From positions 60,959-124,958 of the forward strand of contig NZ_FOIE01000007.1 in the NCBI RefSeq assembly GCF_900111455.1: a DNA stretch of 64,000 nucleotides. Direction: 5' to 3'. Shown here piece after piece: positions 1 to 9,929 of this stretch. Source of the DNA: Geodermatophilus poikilotrophus. GTDB taxonomy: Bacteria > Actinomycetota > Actinomycetes > Mycobacteriales > Geodermatophilaceae. The translations under genes and the position numbers were made by a program. The stretch's first letter is position 1. The number at the start of each line of letters is the position of its first letter. The notes under the pieces are model-generated. The model saw nothing but the letters and a program-made list of their open reading frames with translations, was not told where the DNA came from and searched no databases.

Positions 1-1064
1 GTCGTCGTCTCCGCCGCGGTCACCGCCCGCGCCGCCACCTCGGAGGCCTCCGCGGCGTTGGACGCGATCTCCCGGATGCTGGCGCCCATCTGCTCGGCAC
101 CCGCGGCCACCGTCTGCACGTTGCGGCTGACCTCCTCCGCCGCACCGGCCACCACACCGGACTGCGCACTGGTCTCCTCCGCCGACGCGGAGATCTGCGC
201 CGACGAGGCCGACAACTCCTCCGAGGACGACGCCACCGAGTCGGCCGCCCCGACGACCGTGCCCATCACCGTCCGCAGCTCGGCCACGGCCGTGTCCAGG
301 GACGCAGCAGTGCGACCGATCTCGTCGCGCTGCTGCAGCCCGACGCTGACCGTGAGGTCCCCGCCGGCCAGCCGGTCGGCCGCCACGCGCAGCCGGCCGA
401 GGCCCCGGCTGAACGAGCGGGCCACGGCGAGGCCCAGGCCCAGCGCCAGGAGCACCCCCACCGCACACACGACCACGGTCCGCCAGACCGCGGCCGACAC
501 CGTGTCCGCGTAGCTCGCCCCCTCCATCAGGGCGGCGTCGGCCGCCTCGATGCCGGTGTCGAGGGTCTCCTCGTACACCTTGCGCAGGCTGCGCGTCTGG
601 TCGAAGGCCATGGCGACGGCGGCGCCACGGTCGGTGGCGTAGAGGTCGAACTCCGCCTGGAGGCTGGCCGACCACGCGCCGACCTCGGTCTCCAGGCGGT
701 CCACGAAGGCCGTCTCGTCCGCCGTGTCGGCTGCCGACCGCGCGTCGGCGAGGTGGCCCTCGACCTTGCCCAGCCGCTCCTCGATCTCGGTGAGGAACTC
801 GGGGTCGCCGCTGAGGAGGTAGCCCCGCTCGTCGTTCGCCGTGGCCTTCGCCGTCAGCCCGACGTCGTGCAGCGCGTTCACGTACGGCAGCGCGGTGTCC
901 AGCTCGGCATCCCGGGCGTCGCGGAGGTGCTGCAGGTCGCCGAGCGCCAGGCCGCCCACCAGCAGCGCGGTCAGCGAGGCGATCCCGACCGAGGCCAGGA
1001 CCTTGTGGGCGACCGGTCGATCGGCCAGCCAGCCGCCGCCCGAGCGGGAGGGAGGGGTGCGCAT
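1..1064 (-). CDS. Methyl-accepting chemotaxis protein, partial (C-terminus beyond the left edge)
   Basis: Inner-membrane chemoreceptor that would pass ligand signals to CheW/CheA. The ATG at 1064 opens a protein with a short cytoplasmic N-terminus, a first membrane helix near residues 20-42, a periplasmic sensor of about 145 residues of four-helix or CHASE3 type, a second membrane helix near 185-210, a HAMP linker, and the start of the methylation/signalling helix ([20 protein letters not shown] and following). The frame is still open at base 1, so the signalling tip is missing. The signalling half repeats almost unchanged in the three genes upstream of it, while the sensor half is unique. 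A terminator and a leader of nearly 400 bp separate it from the next receptor, so it is probably transcribed alone. The ligand cannot be read from the sequence. Confidence 0.9.
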   Translation of the reverse strand, partial: MRTPPSRSGGGWLADRPVAHKVLASVGIASLTALLVGGLALGDLQHLRDARDAELDTALPYVNALHDVGLTAKATANDERGYLLSGDPEFLTEIEERLGKVEGHLADARSAADTADETAFVDRLETEVGAWSASLQAEFDLYATDRGAAVAMAFDQTRSLRKVYEETLDTGIEAADAALMEGASYADTVSAAVWRTVVVCAVGVLLALGLGLAVARSFSRGLGRLRVAADRLAGGDLTVSVGLQQRDEIGRTAASLDTAVAELRTVMGTVVGAADSVASSSEELSASSAQISASAEETSAQSGVVAGAAEEVSRNVQTVAAGAEQMGASIREIASNAAEASEVAARAVTAAETT

Positions 1065-1450
1065 GTCCAGGCTCCTAGGGGAGAGGCCGGGGTCGGATGG
1101 GTCTCGGTCGACCGGACCACGACCGGGGGATGTCGGGTGGGCACACCGTCGTGCTCGCGGACATGGTGGCTCCGGAATGGGCCTGCACCATTCCCCGACG
1201 CGCGTGTCGGAACGGCTCGGAGCGGAAAGTCCGGTCACCGGACCGCCATTGTCGACAAAACTGCGGAATGGCGCCCCGTCCCTGGGACAGTTCTCCGGGC
1301 GGCCTGGACCGGCCGGCCCCCACGATGTCGACGAGCCGTCGGGCAAGCGCTCGCCCCCGTGCCCGTGTCCGGGTGTGGAACGGCGAGGAGCGCACGACCC
1401 GGGACGGGTCGTGCGCTCCTCGGTCACCGTCCGGGAGACGGCCGTACGGC
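1065..1450 (-). promoter_or_regulatory. Long leader/intergenic region before the first receptor gene
   Basis: This 386-bp stretch holds no credible gene. Next to the upstream receptor is a 16-bp stem terminator (listed separately). On the minus strand the rest carries TGTCGACAA (forward 1251-1259 area) and several GGAATGG/CCATTCC elements that also occur in front of the receptors starting at 4722 and 6692. I infer a promoter and a long untranslated leader. No sigma-factor consensus is clear. Confidence 0.45.
1385..1421 (-). terminator. Hairpin terminator after the second receptor gene
   Basis: GAGGAGCGCACGACCC and its exact complement form a perfect 16-bp stem around a 5-base loop (gggac), 30 bp past the stop codon at 1451. 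There is no U-tract, which is common for actinobacterial terminators. An identical 37-bp copy lies at 5013-5049 after the fourth receptor. Confidence 0.85.
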
Positions 1451-3073
1451 TCAGTAGGTGAAGCGGCCCACCGTGGTCCGCAGGTCCGCGGCCATCCGGG
1501 AGAGCTCGTCGACCGCGGTACGGGTCTGCGTGAGCGCCTGCGTCGTGGAGTCGGCCGCGGCCGAGACCCCGGTGATGTTGCTGGCGATCTGCCCCGAGCC
1601 CTGCGCGGCCTCGGTCACCGACCGGCTCATCTCGTTGGTGGTGGCGGTCTGCTCCTCCACCGCACTGGCGATGGTGGTCTGCCGGTCGGAGATCTGCGCG
1701 ACGATCGAGGAGATCTCCCCGATCGCGGCGACGGCCGCGTCGGTGTCGCCCTGGATGGCCTGCACCCGCCGGGCGATGTCCTCGGTCGCCTTGGCCGTCT
1801 CCTGGGCCAGCTCCTTGACCTCGTTGGCGACCACCGCGAACCCCTTGCCCGCCTCCCCGGCGCGGGCGGCCTCGATGGTGGCGTTGAGCGCCAGCAGGTT
1901 GGTCTGCTCGGCGATCGAGGTGATCACCTTGACCACGTTGCCGATCTCGGCCGAGGACTCGCCCAGCCGCGCGACCGTCGCCGTCGTCGTCTCCGCCGCG
2001 GTGACCGCCCGGTGCGCGACGTCGGAGGCCTCCGCGGCGTTGGTCGCGATCTCCCGGATGCTGGCGCCCATCTGCTCAGCACCCGCCGCCACCGTCTGCA
2101 CGTTGCGGCTGACCTCCTCCGCCGCACCGGCCACCACACCGGACTGCGCACTGGTCTCCTCCGCGGAGGCGGAGATCTGCGCCGAAGAGGCACTCAGCTC
2201 CTCCGAGCTGGCCGCCACCGCATCCGCCGAGGCCACCACCGTGGACAGCACCGCGCGGAGCTCGGTCTGCATGGCGGCCACGGATGCGGCCATCAGCCCG
2301 AGCTCGTCCCGCCGGTCCACGCCGGACTCCACCGTGAGGTCACCCCGGGCGGCGGCGTCGAGGGCGGTCCTGACCTGACGCAGCGGCCGGGTCACGGACC
2401 GGGCCGCGAGCACGGCGAGCAGCGCGGCGAGGGCCACCGCCAAGACCCCGACGACGCTGAGCAGGATGGTCGCCCGGGACTGGGCCTGGTCCTGCTGCCC
2501 GCGGAGGTCCTCGGCGCGGTCCCGGGCCGACGTCTGGATGCTGTCGGCCAGGTCGAGGACGATCCCGTAGCCCTCGCCGGCCTCGCCGCCGTTGATGCTC
2601 TCCATGGTGGCGAGGTAGCTCTCGGGCGTGCCGGCGGAGAGCCACGCGACCACCTGGTCGTCCCAGCGGAAGTAGTTGTCCCAGGCCGGGCGCAACTGGT
2701 CGAAGGCCTCCCGTTCGGCCGGGCTCATCGCCGTGGTGTCGACCGAGTCCAGCCAGTCGTACACCCCCTCCTTGGCCTCGAGCATGCCGGAGCGGTTGTA
2801 GGCCTCGGGGGCCAGGGCGACGCCGGGGCCGTACGCCGCTACGTCGGCGAGGACGAGGCCCTGCCACCCCGTGACGTCGGCGATCTGGAACCGGGCGGTC
2901 TCCGCGTCGGCGAGGACGCTGTCGACGGCACTCAGCTGCAGGGCGAGGTCCCGCTGCTCACCGACCGCGGACAGGCCGGCGCCAGCACTGACGAGCACGA
3001 GGGCGCCGATCGCGCCGAACGCGAGCCCGAGCCGGCGTCCGACACGGACGTCGCCGAGGGAGGGGAGGGGCAC
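1451..3073 (-). CDS. Methyl-accepting chemotaxis protein (540 aa)
   Basis: Transmembrane chemoreceptor. The GTG at 3073 is chosen because AGGAG lies 8 bp upstream; longer in-frame extensions only read through the neighbouring gene in another frame. Membrane helices fall at about residues 16-37 and 201-226 and frame a periplasmic ligand domain of about 160 residues. A HAMP domain follows (about 224-277), then the long coiled-coil signalling domain with the conserved tip [20 protein letters not shown]. The C-terminus is VGRFTY; there is no NWETF-type CheR tether. It starts only 32 bp after the stop of the receptor at 3106-4722, so the two probably form one transcript ending at 1385-1421. The sensor differs from its neighbours, so the ligand probably differs too. 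Confidence 0.93.
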   Translation of the reverse strand: MPLPSLGDVRVGRRLGLAFGAIGALVLVSAGAGLSAVGEQRDLALQLSAVDSVLADAETARFQIADVTGWQGLVLADVAAYGPGVALAPEAYNRSGMLEAKEGVYDWLDSVDTTAMSPAEREAFDQLRPAWDNYFRWDDQVVAWLSAGTPESYLATMESINGGEAGEGYGIVLDLADSIQTSARDRAEDLRGQQDQAQSRATILLSVVGVLAVALAALLAVLAARSVTRPLRQVRTALDAAARGDLTVESGVDRRDELGLMAASVAAMQTELRAVLSTVVASADAVAASSEELSASSAQISASAEETSAQSGVVAGAAEEVSRNVQTVAAGAEQMGASIREIATNAAEASDVAHRAVTAAETTTATVARLGESSAEIGNVVKVITSIAEQTNLLALNATIEAARAGEAGKGFAVVANEVKELAQETAKATEDIARRVQAIQGDTDAAVAAIGEISSIVAQISDRQTTIASAVEEQTATTNEMSRSVTEAAQGSGQIASNITGVSAAADSTTQALTQTRTAVDELSRMAADLRTTVGRFTY

Positions 3074-3105
3074 GGTGGGGTCTCCTGACGTGACGAGCCG
3101 GCGGC

Positions 3106-4722
3106 TCAGTAGGTGAAGCGGGCGACGCTGGTGCGCAGCTCGGCGGCCATCCGGGAGAGCTCGTCGACGGCGCCGCGGGTCTGGGTCAGCGCCTGCGTGG
3201 TCGAGTCGGCTGCGGCGGAGACGCCGGTGATGTTGCTGGCGATCTGCCCCGAGCCCTGCGCGGCCTCGTTGACCGAGCGGCTCATCTCGTTGGTGGTCGC
3301 GGTCTGCTCCTCCACCGCACTGGCGATGGTGGTCTGCCGGTCGGAGATCTGCGCGACGATCTGCGAGATCTCCCCGATCGCCGTCACGGCAGCGGTGGTG
3401 TCGCCCTGGATGGACTGCACCCGCCGGGCGATGTCCTCGGTCGCCTTGGCCGTCTCCTGGGCCAGCTCCTTGACCTCGTTGGCCACCACCGCGAAGCCCT
3501 TGCCGGCCTCGCCGGCGCGGGCGGCCTCGATGGTCGCGTTCAGCGCCAGCAGGTTCGTCTGCTCCGCGATGCTCGTGATCACCTTCACCACGTTGCCGAT
3601 CTCGGCGCTCGAGTCCCCCAGCTTGGCCACCGTCGCGGTGGTGCTGGCCGCGGCGCTCACGGCCTTCTGCGCGACCTCGCTGGCCTGGGCCGCGTTCGAC
3701 GCGATCTCCCGGATGCTGGCGCCCATCTGCTCGGCGCCCGCCGCCACCGTCTGCACGTTGCGGGACACCTCCTCCGCCGCCCCGGCGACCACACCGGACT
3801 GCGCGCTGGTCTCCTCCGCCGAGGCGGAGATCTGCGCCGAGGACGCCGACAACTCCTCCGACGACGCAGCCACCGCATCCGCCGACGCAGCCACCGACGA
3901 CAGGACCCCGCGCAGGCCCTCCTGCGCCCTGCGCAGCGACGCGGCCATGCGGCCGAGCTCGTCGTCGGCCTCGACGGCTGGCTCGACGGTCAGGTCGCCG
4001 TCGGCCATGGCGTCGGCGGCCTGCTGCACAGAACGGACGGACCGGATCATCCGGCGGACCACCACGACGGTGAGGGCGATCGCGAGGAGGGTCGAGACGG
4101 CCGCGGTCCCGACCAGCATCCAGATGGCGGAGGTGGCGTCGTCCGCCGCCTGGGCGTTTCGCTCCGCCGCCTCGCTCGACTGGGCGAGGCCCTCCTCCTC
4201 CAGGCCGTCGGCGATGTCGGTCAGCAGGGGGCTGGACACCTCGCGGTAGAGCATGGCGTAGCCGGCCAGGTCGCCGGCGTCGGCCGCCGGGAAGAGCTGC
4301 GTCGCGTTCGACGCCAGGAACTGCTGGCGGGCATCCAGGTACGTGTCCATCGCGGCCTGGTCGATGACGAACGGCTCGTACTCGGCGAGCGCGGTCTCCA
4401 CGTCGGCCTGCTTCTCGTCCATCTCGCCGAGGAGCTCCGTCCGGCGGGCCGGGTCGGAGACGGCGTACTCGAGCACGCGGGCCCGGTGCGCGGCGGTGGC
4501 GCGCTGGACGGCCGAGAGCGCGTTCAGCGGACGCAGGTTCTCGTCGTAGATCCGCTGCTGGTCCTCGGCCATCTCGGTGATGCGGGAGACCGCGAGGGCA
4601 TTGGTGCCCACGAGGACCACCACGAGCAGCGCGACGACCGCTCCGATCTTCACGCCGATCGGCCGATCGGCGAACCACCCACCTGGTCGGCCGGACCGGC
4701 TGGGACGTGCGGGGAGGGACAT
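3106..4722 (-). CDS. Methyl-accepting chemotaxis protein (538 aa)
   Basis: Transmembrane chemoreceptor, probably the first gene of a two-receptor transcript. The ATG at 4722 has GGAG about 5 bp upstream and opens [20 protein letters not shown]. Residues 13-26 ([14 protein letters not shown]) are nearly shared with the receptor at 5079-6692. Membrane helices lie at about 24-45 and 200-222, with a four-helix-bundle type sensor between them. HAMP and the MCP signalling domain follow, and the protein ends VARFTY. The frame stays open about 110 codons upstream, but that part has no RBS and looks like leader DNA. Confidence 0.93.
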   Translation of the reverse strand: MSLPARPSRSGRPGGWFADRPIGVKIGAVVALLVVVLVGTNALAVSRITEMAEDQQRIYDENLRPLNALSAVQRATAAHRARVLEYAVSDPARRTELLGEMDEKQADVETALAEYEPFVIDQAAMDTYLDARQQFLASNATQLFPAADAGDLAGYAMLYREVSSPLLTDIADGLEEEGLAQSSEAAERNAQAADDATSAIWMLVGTAAVSTLLAIALTVVVVRRMIRSVRSVQQAADAMADGDLTVEPAVEADDELGRMAASLRRAQEGLRGVLSSVAASADAVAASSEELSASSAQISASAEETSAQSGVVAGAAEEVSRNVQTVAAGAEQMGASIREIASNAAQASEVAQKAVSAAASTTATVAKLGDSSAEIGNVVKVITSIAEQTNLLALNATIEAARAGEAGKGFAVVANEVKELAQETAKATEDIARRVQSIQGDTTAAVTAIGEISQIVAQISDRQTTIASAVEEQTATTNEMSRSVNEAAQGSGQIASNITGVSAAADSTTQALTQTRGAVDELSRMAAELRTSVARFTY

Positions 4723-5078
4723 GGGTGCTCCAGGTTCGAGGTGGATGTCGCACTGCGCGGGACGGGTGACCGCCGTCGACCCGAACGAACACGAGGATGG
4801 GGCGGTCGAGACCTCTCCGCGCGGAATGGCGTGGCGTGTTGCCCGCACCGCACGAGAAATGTCGGCGAGCGCCATTCGGTCGTACCTTTGTCGACACCCC
4901 TGGACCCGCAGAATGCGAATGGCGGCATGCGCAGCGCACGGAGTGACGGCCGACCGCGCCGCCTCTGTCTCCTTGCTGCAGTCGCGTGCCGGCGGTGACC
5001 GGGCGCAACGGCGAGGAGCGCACGACCCGGGACGGGTCGTGCGCTCCTCGGTCACCGTCCGGAAGACGGCCGTGCGGT
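4723..5078 (-). promoter_or_regulatory. Leader region of the two-receptor operon
   Basis: A 356-bp gap with no supported gene. It starts with the terminator of the upstream receptor (5013-5049). On the minus strand it then carries TGTCGACAA, and 20-30 bp later CGACATTTCTCGTGC, about 140 bp before the ATG. The same two words in the same order and at similar spacing precede the receptor at 6692. I read this as a shared promoter or regulatory leader; the factor is unknown. Confidence 0.5.
5013..5049 (-). terminator. Hairpin terminator after the fourth receptor gene (duplicate of 1385-1421)
   Basis: The same 16-bp stem and 5-base loop as at 1385-1421, 29 bp past the stop at 5079. The match extends into the 3' ends of both receptors (1379-1461 against 5007-5089 with few differences), so the terminator was duplicated with the gene end. 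Confidence 0.85.
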
Positions 5079-6692
5079 TCAGTAGGTGAAGCGGGCGACG
5101 CTGGTGCGCAGCTCGGCGGCCATCCGGGAGAGCTCGTCGACCGCGGTGCGGGTCTGGGTCAGCGCCTGGGTGGTGGAGTCCGCGGCACCGGAGACGCCGC
5201 TGATGTTCGCCGCGATCTGACCGGCACCCGAAGCCGCCTCGGTCACCGACCGGCTCATCTCGTTCGTCGTCGCGGTCTGCTCCTCCACCGCACTGGCGAT
5301 GGTGGTCTGCCGGTCGGAGATCTGCGCGACGATCGAGCTGATCTCCGCGATCGCCGCCACCGCCGCCCCGGTGTCACCCTGGATCGACTGCACCCGCCGC
5401 GCGATGTCCTCGGTCGCCTTGGCCGTCTCCTGGGCCAGCTCCTTGACCTCGTCGGCCACCACCGCGAACCCCTTGCCGGCCTCCCCGGCGCGGGCGGCCT
5501 CGATGGTCGCGTTCAGCGCCAGCAGGTTCGTCTGCTCGGCGATCCAGGTGATCACCTTCACCACGTTGCCGATCTCGGCCGAGGACTCCCCCAGCTTGGC
5601 CACCGTCGCCGTCGTCGTCTCCGCCGCGGTCACCGCCCGCGCCGCCACCTCGGAGGCCTCCGCGGCGTTGGACGCGATCTCCCGGATGCTGGCGCCCATC
5701 TGCTCAGCACCCGCCGCCACCGTCTGCACGTTGCGGGAGACCTCCTCCGCCGCACCGGCCACCACACCGGACTGCGCCGAGGTCTCCTCCGCCGACGCCG
5801 AGATCTGCGCCGAGGACGCCGACAACTCCTCCGAGGACGCCGCCACCGCATCCGCCGACGACGCCACCGAGGTCAGCACCTGCCGCAGGTTCTGCTGCGC
5901 CGCACCCAGGGCCGCTGACATCCGGCCCAGCTCGTCCTGACCGCGCACCTCGGCCGTCACGGTCAGGTCACCGGTCGCGAGGGCCTCGACCGAGGCCTGC
6001 ACCGAGTGCACGGTGCCGACGATCCGCCGGACCACGAAGACGGTCAGCCCACCGGCCACCAGGATGCCGGCCACGAGGGCGGTCCAGAGGGTCAGGGTCG
6101 CGGACCGGGCGGTGTCCGTGGCGTTGTCCGTGTCGGCCTGACCAGCAGCCACTCGACGGTCCTGCATGGCCGCGTACTCGTCCATGATGACGTCGGAGGC
6201 GTCCTGGAGCGGGCCCGAGATGATCTGCCCGGCGGCGACCAGGTTGCCCGCGTCCGCCGCAGGGACCAGCTGCCCGTCGGCGATGGCGTAGAAGTTGTCG
6301 AGGTGGCCGCGGAAGGTCGCGAAGGCCTCGCGGTTGACGGTGACCTCGGCGTAGGCGTCGAGCTGCTCGTCGAGGGTCGACCGGCGCTCGGCCAGCTCGG
6401 TGACCAGCTCGACGCGGGTCTGCGGGTCGACCAGGCCGTAGGAGTTGTAGCGCGAGCGGTCGCCCTGCCACGACCGCTGGATGCTGGCCAGGTCGGCGAG
6501 GGTCACGACGTTGTCGTTGATCCTCGACGCGCCGGCCTCCAGCGCGCTGATGCGCGAGACGGCGAGGACGGTCATGGCGACCGCCACCACGGCGAGGACG
6601 GCGACGGCGGCGCCGATCTTCACCCCGATCGGGCGGTCGGCGAACCAGCCCCCGGAACGTCCGGGAGAGGCCGCGGTGGCGGGGACGGACAT
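5079..6692 (-). CDS. Methyl-accepting chemotaxis protein (537 aa)
   Basis: Transmembrane chemoreceptor with the N-terminus [20 protein letters not shown], membrane helices at about 22-45 and 199-222, a periplasmic sensor, HAMP and a C-terminal MCP signalling domain ending VARFTY. The ATG at 6692 has a GGAG-like element (aggagccagc) upstream. Two residues in the otherwise invariant signalling tip differ from the siblings: [11 protein letters not shown] has Trp where they have Ser, and [10 protein letters not shown] has Asp where they have Asn. The gene appears monocistronic, with the terminator at 5013-5049 behind it and a 241-bp leader in front. Confidence 0.93.
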   Translation of the reverse strand: MSVPATAASPGRSGGWFADRPIGVKIGAAVAVLAVVAVAMTVLAVSRISALEAGASRINDNVVTLADLASIQRSWQGDRSRYNSYGLVDPQTRVELVTELAERRSTLDEQLDAYAEVTVNREAFATFRGHLDNFYAIADGQLVPAADAGNLVAAGQIISGPLQDASDVIMDEYAAMQDRRVAAGQADTDNATDTARSATLTLWTALVAGILVAGGLTVFVVRRIVGTVHSVQASVEALATGDLTVTAEVRGQDELGRMSAALGAAQQNLRQVLTSVASSADAVAASSEELSASSAQISASAEETSAQSGVVAGAAEEVSRNVQTVAAGAEQMGASIREIASNAAEASEVAARAVTAAETTTATVAKLGESSAEIGNVVKVITWIAEQTNLLALNATIEAARAGEAGKGFAVVADEVKELAQETAKATEDIARRVQSIQGDTGAAVAAIAEISSIVAQISDRQTTIASAVEEQTATTNEMSRSVTEAASGAGQIAANISGVSGAADSTTQALTQTRTAVDELSRMAAELRTSVARFTY

Positions 6693-6933
6693 GCTGGCTC
6701 CTGGGTGCGAGAGGACTCGTGCGAATGGGCGCGCACCCCCTGCCGGCGGATCCCGCAGACGTGGCGCGTGGGGGAATGCTGACGCCTTCCCGGCAGCGCC
6801 GCGGCGCAATTCCGGGTGTGTCGCGGACCGTGCACGAGAAATGTCGGTGACCGCATTTCCGGCATCCCCTTGTCGACAGGAGGGGACGAGGAGCCATTCC
6901 GGGGGGCCGGAAGTCTGGAAGAGGTGCCCGACC
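6693..6933 (-). promoter_or_regulatory. Leader of the fourth receptor gene
   Basis: No gene seen. On the minus strand it contains TGTCGACAA and CGACATTTCTCGTGC, matching the leader of the receptor at 4722, about 145-190 bp before the start codon. GGAATGG/CCATTCC elements recur as well. The otsB stop lies at the far end. Confidence 0.5.
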
Positions 6934-7707
6934 TCAGTCCAGCGCGCCGGCCAGCGTCTCGAGGAGGACGACGACCGCGGCCGGGTCGGGGATGCGGTAC
7001 CGCGCTGCGGTCTCGCCCTCGCCCACCTTGACGGTGAGGTCGCCGGGGGAGAGGACGCGGAAGGCGTCCTCGTCGGTGCGGTCGTCGCCGAGGTAGACCG
7101 TCGCGGCCGCACCGAGGTCACCGCGGAGCCGCAGCAGGGCACTGCCCTTGTCGGCGTCGGTGACGGCGAGCTCGAGCACCTCCTTGCCCGGCTTCTTCGT
7201 CAGGAACGGATCTGCGACGGCATCGGCCTGCTCCAGCAGCGTGGCAGCCGCTGCGCGGTCGGTCACCTGGCGCACGTGCACCGCCACGCTGGCGGGCTTG
7301 ACCTCCAGCCGCGCGCCGGGCACCGCCGCGACGAGCGGGGCCAGCCGTTCGGCGAGCACGTCCCGCCGCCCGGCGAGCTCCGCGGTCAGCGGCCCGCCGT
7401 ACTCCGCCCCGTGGCTGCCGATCCAGCGGTAGGGCCCCTCGAAGCCGCTGACCGCCCGCAGGTCCGCCACGCCGCGGCCGCTGACCAGTGCCACCACGAC
7501 GTCGGCGTGGGCGGCGAGCCGCTGCAGCGCCGCGGCGACGCCGGGCAGCGGGACGGCGGCCGACGGGTCGCCCACCAGCGGGGCGAGGACGCCGTCGTAG
7601 TCGCTGGCCACCAGCAGCGGCCGGCGTCCGGCCACGGCGGTCAGCGCCTCGGCCAGCTCCGCCGGCAGGGCAGCGGGGGAGGGGAGGGGTGCCGCGGACC
7701 CCGTCAC
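6934..7707 (-). CDS. otsB: Trehalose-6-phosphate phosphatase
   Basis: Cytoplasmic HAD-superfamily enzyme that hydrolyses trehalose-6-phosphate to trehalose, the second step of the OtsAB pathway. HAD motif I reads DYDGVLAPL near residue 33, the family's SGR lies in [11 protein letters not shown], and the acidic motif reads [12 protein letters not shown] near residue 205. At 257 aa it has normal bacterial OtsB length. The GTG at 7707 overlaps the TGA of otsA in a GTGA junction, implying translational coupling. It is the last gene of the crcB-crcB-otsA-otsB unit. A longer in-frame reading into otsA is rejected because otsA is clear in the other frame. Confidence 0.93.
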   Translation of the reverse strand: MTGSAAPLPSPAALPAELAEALTAVAGRRPLLVASDYDGVLAPLVGDPSAAVPLPGVAAALQRLAAHADVVVALVSGRGVADLRAVSGFEGPYRWIGSHGAEYGGPLTAELAGRRDVLAERLAPLVAAVPGARLEVKPASVAVHVRQVTDRAAAATLLEQADAVADPFLTKKPGKEVLELAVTDADKGSALLRLRGDLGAAATVYLGDDRTDEDAFRVLSPGDLTVKVGEGETAARYRIPDPAAVVVLLETLAGALD

Positions 7708-9170
7708 GCCTGCGCCTGCAGCGCGTCGAAGAACGAGCTGGCCCAGTGGTCGAGGTCGTTGCGGGCCAGGTGGCGGCGCATGGCGCGCATCCGCCTGGCC
7801 GCCTCGGCCGGCTCGATGCGCAGGGCCCGCAGCACCTGGTTCTTGACCCCGGCGATGTCGTGCGGGTTGACCAGGAACGCCTGCTTGAGCTCGGCCGCGG
7901 CGCCGGCGAACTCCGAGAGCACCAGGGTGCCGCCGAGGTCGCTGCGGGCCGCGACGTACTCCTTGGCGACCAGGTTCATGCCGTCGCGGTAGGGGGTGAC
8001 GAGCATGACGTCGGCCGCGCGGTACAGGGCGGCCAGCTCCTCGCGGGGCACCGACTGGTTGATGTAGTGGACGGCAGGCCCGCCGAGGGTGCCGAAGACG
8101 CCGTTGATGTGGCCGACCTGCTGCTCGATCGTCTCGCGCATGTGCACGTAGTGCTCGACGCGCTCCCGGCTGGGCGTGGCGACCTGCACCATCACCGTGT
8201 CGGGGACCTCGACGACGCCGTCCTCCAGCAGCTCCTGGAAGGCGTTGAGCCGGACCGCGATGCCCTTGGTGTAGTCCAGCCGGTCCACGCCCAGGATGAT
8301 CTTGCCCGGGTTGCCCAGCTCGGAGCGGATCTCCTCCGCCCGCTTGACGACGTCCGGCCGGCCGGCCAACTCCTCGAAGGCCTTGACGTCGATGGAGATG
8401 GGGAAGGCGCGCGCGGTGACCGTGCGGCCCTCGTACTCGATCGTCGAGCCGCGGGCGGGCAGGTCGTGCAGCCGGCGCGCCAGCTGCACGAAGTTGGCCG
8501 CCGCGGCCGGCCGCTGGAACCCGACCAGGTCGGCGCCGAGCAGCCCCTCGACCACCGCCGACCGCCAGGGCAGCTGGGTGAACAGCTCGTAGGGCGGGAA
8601 GGGGATGTGCAGGAAGAAGCCGATCGTCAGGTCGGGGCGCCGCTGGCGCAGCATCGCCGGCACCAGCTGCAGCTGGTAGTCGTGCACCCAGACGATCGCG
8701 CCCTCGGCGGCGACCTCGGCGGTCCGCTCGGCGAAGCGCTTGTTGACCTGGACGTAGGTGTCCCACCACGTCCGGTGGTACTCGGGCTTCTCCACCACGT
8801 CGTGGTACAGCGGCCACAGCGAGGCGTTCGACATGCCCTCGTAGTAGCGGTCGACCTCCTCCTCCGAGAGCGGCACGGGGACCAGCGACATCCCGCCGGA
8901 CTCGAAGGGCTCGGGGGCCTCACCGGCCGAACCGGACCAGCCCACCCACGCGCCGCCCCGCCCGGCCACGAACGGCTCCAGCGCGGTCACCAGGCCGCCG
9001 GGACTGCGCTGCCACCGGGTGGTGCCGTCGGGCTCGGTGACCTGGTCGACCGGCAGCCGGTTGGCCACCACGACCACCGGGCTGTCCGCACCTTCGTGTC
9101 CTGCCGCTGTCCCAGCCATACCGTCCCCGACCCTACTGATCGCCGCCCCGTCCGGCAGCGCCGAACTCAT
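7704..9170 (-). CDS. otsA: Alpha,alpha-trehalose-phosphate synthase (UDP/GDP-glucose)
   Basis: GT20 glycosyltransferase that joins nucleotide-glucose and glucose-6-phosphate into trehalose-6-phosphate. Family features include [54 protein letters not shown] and the C-terminal [11 protein letters not shown]. The start at 9170 is preferred because its ATG overlaps the TGA of the upstream crcB (ATGA). An internal ATG at 9119 (MAGTAAGH, 471 aa) is the alternative, and neither has a strong Shine-Dalgarno. The full form is 488 aa, within family range. Trehalose here would serve desiccation and osmotic tolerance, fitting the neighbouring dipeptide-osmolyte genes. Confidence 0.93.
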   Translation of the reverse strand: MSSALPDGAAISRVGDGMAGTAAGHEGADSPVVVVANRLPVDQVTEPDGTTRWQRSPGGLVTALEPFVAGRGGAWVGWSGSAGEAPEPFESGGMSLVPVPLSEEEVDRYYEGMSNASLWPLYHDVVEKPEYHRTWWDTYVQVNKRFAERTAEVAAEGAIVWVHDYQLQLVPAMLRQRRPDLTIGFFLHIPFPPYELFTQLPWRSAVVEGLLGADLVGFQRPAAAANFVQLARRLHDLPARGSTIEYEGRTVTARAFPISIDVKAFEELAGRPDVVKRAEEIRSELGNPGKIILGVDRLDYTKGIAVRLNAFQELLEDGVVEVPDTVMVQVATPSRERVEHYVHMRETIEQQVGHINGVFGTLGGPAVHYINQSVPREELAALYRAADVMLVTPYRDGMNLVAKEYVAARSDLGGTLVLSEFAGAAAELKQAFLVNPHDIAGVKNQVLRALRIEPAEAARRMRAMRRHLARNDLDHWASSFFDALQAQA

Positions 9171-9520
9171 CCGGAGGCCAGCAGGTACCCCGCCGCCGCC
9201 GCGGTCAGACCCAGCACGACGGTCGCTGCGGCGTAGCCGAGCGCCCGGGCGAGGGCCCCCCGCTCGACCAGCCGCAGCACGTCGGTGCCGAAGGTCGAGA
9301 AGGTCGTGAGCGTGCCGCAGAACCCGGTGCCCACCAGGGCGACGACCGCCGGGGGAGGGGCGGCTGCCCCCAGCACCACGCCGAGCAGCGCGCTGCCGAT
9401 GACGTTCACGGCCAGCGTCCCCCGCGCCGGGTCCCGGCCCCCGCGGGCGGCCAGCCGGGTGACCAGCAGCCGCAGCGGGGCGCCGACCAGCGCGCCGGCC
9501 ACCACCAGCAGCGGCGTCAC
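9167..9520 (-). CDS. crcB: Fluoride exporter CrcB/FEX family, second subunit
   Basis: Small four-helix membrane protein (117 aa) of the Fluc fluoride-channel family. The conserved pieces are NVIGSALLG near residue 42 and the motif [15 protein letters not shown], which carries the TTFSTF phenylalanine box. The GTG at 9520 overlaps the TGA of the first crcB. Two adjacent crcB genes usually encode a heterodimeric Fluc channel in Gram-positives; that is family knowledge, not visible here. It is followed by otsA in an ATGA overlap. Confidence 0.88.
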   Translation of the reverse strand: MTPLLVVAGALVGAPLRLLVTRLAARGGRDPARGTLAVNVIGSALLGVVLGAAAPPPAVVALVGTGFCGTLTTFSTFGTDVLRLVERGALARALGYAAATVVLGLTAAAAGYLLASG

Positions 9521-9894
9521 CGGGTGGGGGCGGCCCGCACCGCCCGGGCCCCCGCGGCCACGGCGAGCACCCCACCGAGGACCGAGACGAGCACGTAGCC
9601 GGCGGCCAGGCCCACCGCGCCGGCGCCGGCCAGCTCGACGACCTCGACGGCGAACGCGGAGTACGTCGTGTAGCCGCCGAGCAGGCCGACCGCCAGGAAC
9701 GGCCGGGCCCAGGGCGGCTCGGGGGAGCGCGCGGTCAGGGCGGCGGTCAGCGCGCCCAGCAGCAGGCACCCGGTCAGGTTGACCAGCAGGGTGGCCCAGG
9801 GCCAGCCGCCGGGGGAGTGCGGCAGCGCCGTCGCCACGCCCCAGCGGGCCAGCGCGCCGAGCGCGCCCCCGAGCGCCGCGAGCAGGTAGGCCAC
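9517..9894 (-). CDS. crcB: Fluoride exporter CrcB/FEX family, first subunit
   Basis: A 125-aa Fluc-family membrane protein with [12 protein letters not shown] and the divergent phenylalanine box [15 protein letters not shown], where Tyr replaces the Phe seen in its partner. The GTG at 9894 has a near-perfect RBS (AGGAGGAAGA). First gene of a four-gene unit joined by 4-nt overlaps. It likely pairs with the next CrcB to let fluoride leave the cytoplasm. No fluoride riboswitch was recognised in the roughly 95 bp upstream. Confidence 0.88.
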   Translation of the reverse strand: MAYLLAALGGALGALARWGVATALPHSPGGWPWATLLVNLTGCLLLGALTAALTARSPEPPWARPFLAVGLLGGYTTYSAFAVEVVELAGAGAVGLAAGYVLVSVLGGVLAVAAGARAVRAAPTR

Positions 9895-9929
9895 TCTTCC
9901 TCCTCGTCGTCCGCGGTGACCATGAGGTG

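Noticed and set aside
4840-4900. FliA-type (sigma-28) promoter before the receptor operon
   Set aside because: GCCGACAT resembles the -10 GCCGATAA, but the candidate -35 word is 20 bp away instead of about 15.
4723-5055. N-terminal extension of the second and third complete receptors (open frames of over 100 codons upstream)
   Set aside because: The extension has no RBS, overlaps a terminator and shared leader words, and ends where a good RBS and a normal receptor N-terminus begin.
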